Assembly: GCA_015056565.1 (NCBI GenBank)
Contig: SVGB01000019.1
Location: forward strand, 1 to 55,425
Direction: 5' to 3'
DNA from: Butyrivibrio sp.
GTDB taxonomy: Bacteria; Bacillota; Clostridia; Lachnospirales; Lachnospiraceae
DNA: 55,425 nucleotides
Below the pieces are notes generated by a model. The model did not search any database. It was given only the letters and a program-made list of their open reading frames with translations, and had not been told where the DNA came from. A program made the position numbers and the translations under genes. The stretch's first letter is position 1. Each line of letters starts with the position of its first letter. Below are positions 54,264 through 55,425 of this stretch, one piece after another.

Positions 54264-54512
54264 CGTTACTTTTGGGATTCGGAACTTAAGCGTTCCAAAT
54301 CCAAAAGAAAGCTGATAGGCCGCGTTGATCCTGCCACAAAGGAAATAGTTCCTACTGATGGAAGATGCAAAAAGCGCAGCCCTTCCTATGAACCCGGTAG
54401 TGATGATTATGAAATGCCTAAGACTATGAAAGGTCTTAAAGATGAGGTTCGAAGGCTCCTAAAAGAAAATCAGGAACCGCGGGAGCAATTAGAAAAATAT
54501 AAATCAAAATGA
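54264..54512 (+). pseudogene. Remnant of a transposase N-terminal region
   Basis: An open frame of about 83 codons reads YFWDSELKRSKSKRKLIGRV, then DPATKEIVPTDGR, then a charged helical end (GLKDEVRRLLKENQEPREQL). The words WDSELKRSKSKRKLIGRVDP and TKEIVPT resemble the opening of DDE transposases of the IS4/IS1634 type, which begin with YWDKEKKQ-like text. No start codon with a ribosome site precedes it (the frame runs back through the groE promoter), it stops after about 83 codons, and no catalytic domain follows. I read it as a truncated insertion-sequence fossil; certainty is moderate. Confidence 0.5.
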
Positions 54513-54700
54513 TGGTTGGGGATTACCGGAGATGGACTTAAAAGAAGCTTATGAGGTTATAAAAAAAAATATACTGTAGCGGAACTATTAGGCGGAGCAT
54601 AACTCCGCCTGGTTAATGTGGTCAAAGTTGCTGCGTATCTATCTTTGTGAGACTTTCTTTTAGGAGCTGAATTAGTGGGCTGGAATTCATGAATTAATGC

Positions 54701-54736
54701 AAAATAAAAAATGCGCCTGACAAAACAAGCGCATTT
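54701..54736 (-). terminator. Terminator of the double-glycine peptide gene
   Basis: On the minus strand an 8-bp stem (AAATGCGC 54709-54716, GCGCATTT 54729-54736, 12-nt loop) is followed by TTTATTTTG. It lies 31 bp after the peptide stop codon. The 54513-54767 stretch otherwise holds only a second, G/C-rich hairpin (AGGCGGAG 54591-54598 / CTCCGCCT 54604-54611) without T-tract. Confidence 0.72.
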
Positions 54737-54767
54737 CTTATCTATAATAAAAATATAATAGATATTC

Positions 54768-54998
54768 TTATTTTTTTTCAGATTTTTCATCGAACACATC
54801 TGCTACTGTCTGGAACCAGGATAAAGGATCTTTTGGGTCAAGTCTTTTTAATGCTTCTTGTGACAGTTTTTCAACTTTTGCCTTGTGTTCTCTTTCATGG
54901 GAATGAAACCGGGATAAGGCGCCTGCGCCACTACCTCTACCACCAGTTACATTTTCGAGTTCTTCATCCACTAAATTTTTCTTATTATTTTCTGACAT
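54768..54998 (-). CDS. Double-glycine-leader secreted peptide precursor, copy 1
   Basis: 76 residues from the ATG at 54998, which has AGGAGG 7 nt upstream; an in-frame TTG at 55019 lies before the site. The leader MSENNKKNLVDEELENVTGG ends in Gly-Gly and has the ELxxVxGG pattern cut by peptidase-containing ABC transporters. The 56-residue core (RGSGAGALSRFHSHEREHKA..., ending DPKDPLSWFQTVADVFDE and SEKK) has no Cys, is highly charged, probably helical and contains one Trp. Its end DP-DPLSWFQTV-D-F is shared with the neighbouring copy, so that part is the conserved function. A bacteriocin-like or signalling peptide is likely; no exporter is in the window. Confidence 0.75.
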   Translation of the reverse strand: MSENNKKNLVDEELENVTGGRGSGAGALSRFHSHEREHKAKVEKLSQEALKRLDPKDPLSWFQTVADVFDEKSEKK

Positions 54999-55035
54999 AA
55001 TGAATCCTCCTTTGACCAAGAACCCTTTTCATTAA

Positions 55036-55064
55036 ATTATAAGAATGAAAAGAATCTGTGATAA
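55036..55064 (-). promoter_or_regulatory. Probable promoter of peptide copy 1
   Basis: On the minus strand a perfect TATAAT (55036-55041) lies 17 bp downstream of TTATCA (55059-55064, four of six -35 bases), about 38 bp before the start codon of the peptide gene. Copy 1 can therefore be expressed on its own. Confidence 0.55.
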
Positions 55065-55119
55065 TAAATGACTGTAATCTACTATATGACCGTGCTACCT
55101 TCTTAACAAATAGATATTC

Positions 55120-55343
55120 TTATTTTATTCCGCCTCTTTCATTGAACAAATCCATTACTGTTTGGAACCAAGACAAAGGGTCGTTCGGGTTAATTCGATT
55201 TTTAGCTTCTTCAACAAAGGCTTTCTTTTTTCGTTCTTCCGCTCTTGCCATCTTTGTGAATGGACCAGCACCAGGATGAAATCCTCCACCAGCTACCTCT
55301 TCAAGTTCCTCATCTGAAATTTTTTTATGTTTTTATCATCCAT
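55120..55343 (-). pseudogene. Double-glycine-leader peptide, copy 2, frameshifted in the leader
   Basis: From the ATG at 55341-55343 the frame reads MDDKNIKK and then leaves the peptide frame in a run of seven A followed by TTT. Adding one base (to A8 or T4) restores a 74-residue precursor: leader ...SDEELEEVAGG, core GFHPGAGPFTKMARAEERKK..., end INPNDPLSWFQTVMDLFNER and GGIK. In the peptide frame a stop lies just upstream and there is no ATG, GTG or TTG before Gly-Gly, so as written it cannot be made. No good ribosome site precedes the ATG. It is a tandem paralogue of copy 1: the 18-bp sequence around both stop codons is identical (54757-54774 and 55109-55126, 352 bp apart). Confidence 0.72.
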
Positions 55344-55355
55344 AACTGCACGTAT

Positions 55356-55386
55356 AATCCAATCATGTTAGAAAAGTGATTGGATT
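55356..55386. repeat. Inverted repeat upstream of peptide copy 2
   Basis: Perfect 10-bp arms AATCCAATCA (55356-55365) and TGATTGGATT (55377-55386) with an 11-nt loop, 13 bp before the copy 2 start codon. It could be a regulator site or a leader hairpin for copy 2. A T-tract is missing. Confidence 0.6.
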
Positions 55387-55425
55387 CTTCCTTTCTCCCA
55401 GGTTCTCTGGGCTATTTCTAATCCT

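Overview
The window looks like chromosomal DNA of an anaerobic Clostridia of the Lachnospiraceae type, most probably close to Butyrivibrio or Pseudobutyrivibrio. This rests on moderate G+C, Shine-Dalgarno sites of the AGGAGG kind, gene content (oxaloacetate-decarboxylase-type sodium pump, Rex, a CIRCE-controlled groESL, DUF4349 lipoprotein, M16C peptidase, carboxyspermidine-route polyamine genes) and the 5' end of a 16S rRNA gene at the left edge. The genus is an inference. Almost every gene reads leftwards on the minus strand; only a J-domain membrane protein, hslO and a TRIC-like protein, plus a transposase remnant, are on the plus strand.

Left part (1-8.4 kb): the start of a 16S gene with its leader and promoter; a MutS-like ATPase; and an apparent operon glgX - membrane protein - response regulator - histidine kinase - lipoprotein that ends at a strong terminator. 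8.4-13.9 kb: a five-gene biotin-dependent decarboxylase/carboxyltransferase cluster with two different carboxyltransferases, a free biotin carrier, the sodium-translocating beta subunit and a gamma subunit fused to a lipoprotein domain. 13.9-16.4 kb: scpA/scpB, a membrane-anchored phosphoesterase and rpsU. 16.5-30.7 kb: a tightly packed same-strand run, corC-like - yebC - multispan protein - M16C peptidase - DUF4349 lipoprotein - era - recO - lipoprotein - glyS - alaS.

30.8-40.1 kb: a plus-strand J-domain protein facing a minus-strand run rex - coiled-coil protein - nnr - alr - UvrD/PcrA-like helicase - unknown membrane protein. This run is interrupted by two copies of a long palindromic repeat in opposite orientation. 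40.1-43.7 kb: a chemoreceptor divergent from hslO and a TRIC-like channel gene. 43.6-50.7 kb: a polyamine operon, speA - speE - carboxy(nor)spermidine dehydrogenase - carboxy(nor)spermidine decarboxylase - aguA - aguB, which can take arginine via agmatine and carbamoylputrescine to putrescine and on to spermidine without S-adenosylmethionine decarboxylase.

Right part (50.8-55.4 kb): a lipoprotein, a 155-bp palindrome directly behind groEL, groESL with sigma-A promoter and CIRCE operator, a transposase N-terminal remnant, and two tandemly duplicated small genes for cysteine-free double-glycine-leader peptides. The second of these is broken by a one-base frameshift in its leader. The peptide pair is the best candidate for an undescribed system; it reaches the right edge, so any transporter or modifying enzyme lies outside. 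Several start codons were moved to fit ribosome-binding sites; this is stated in each entry.
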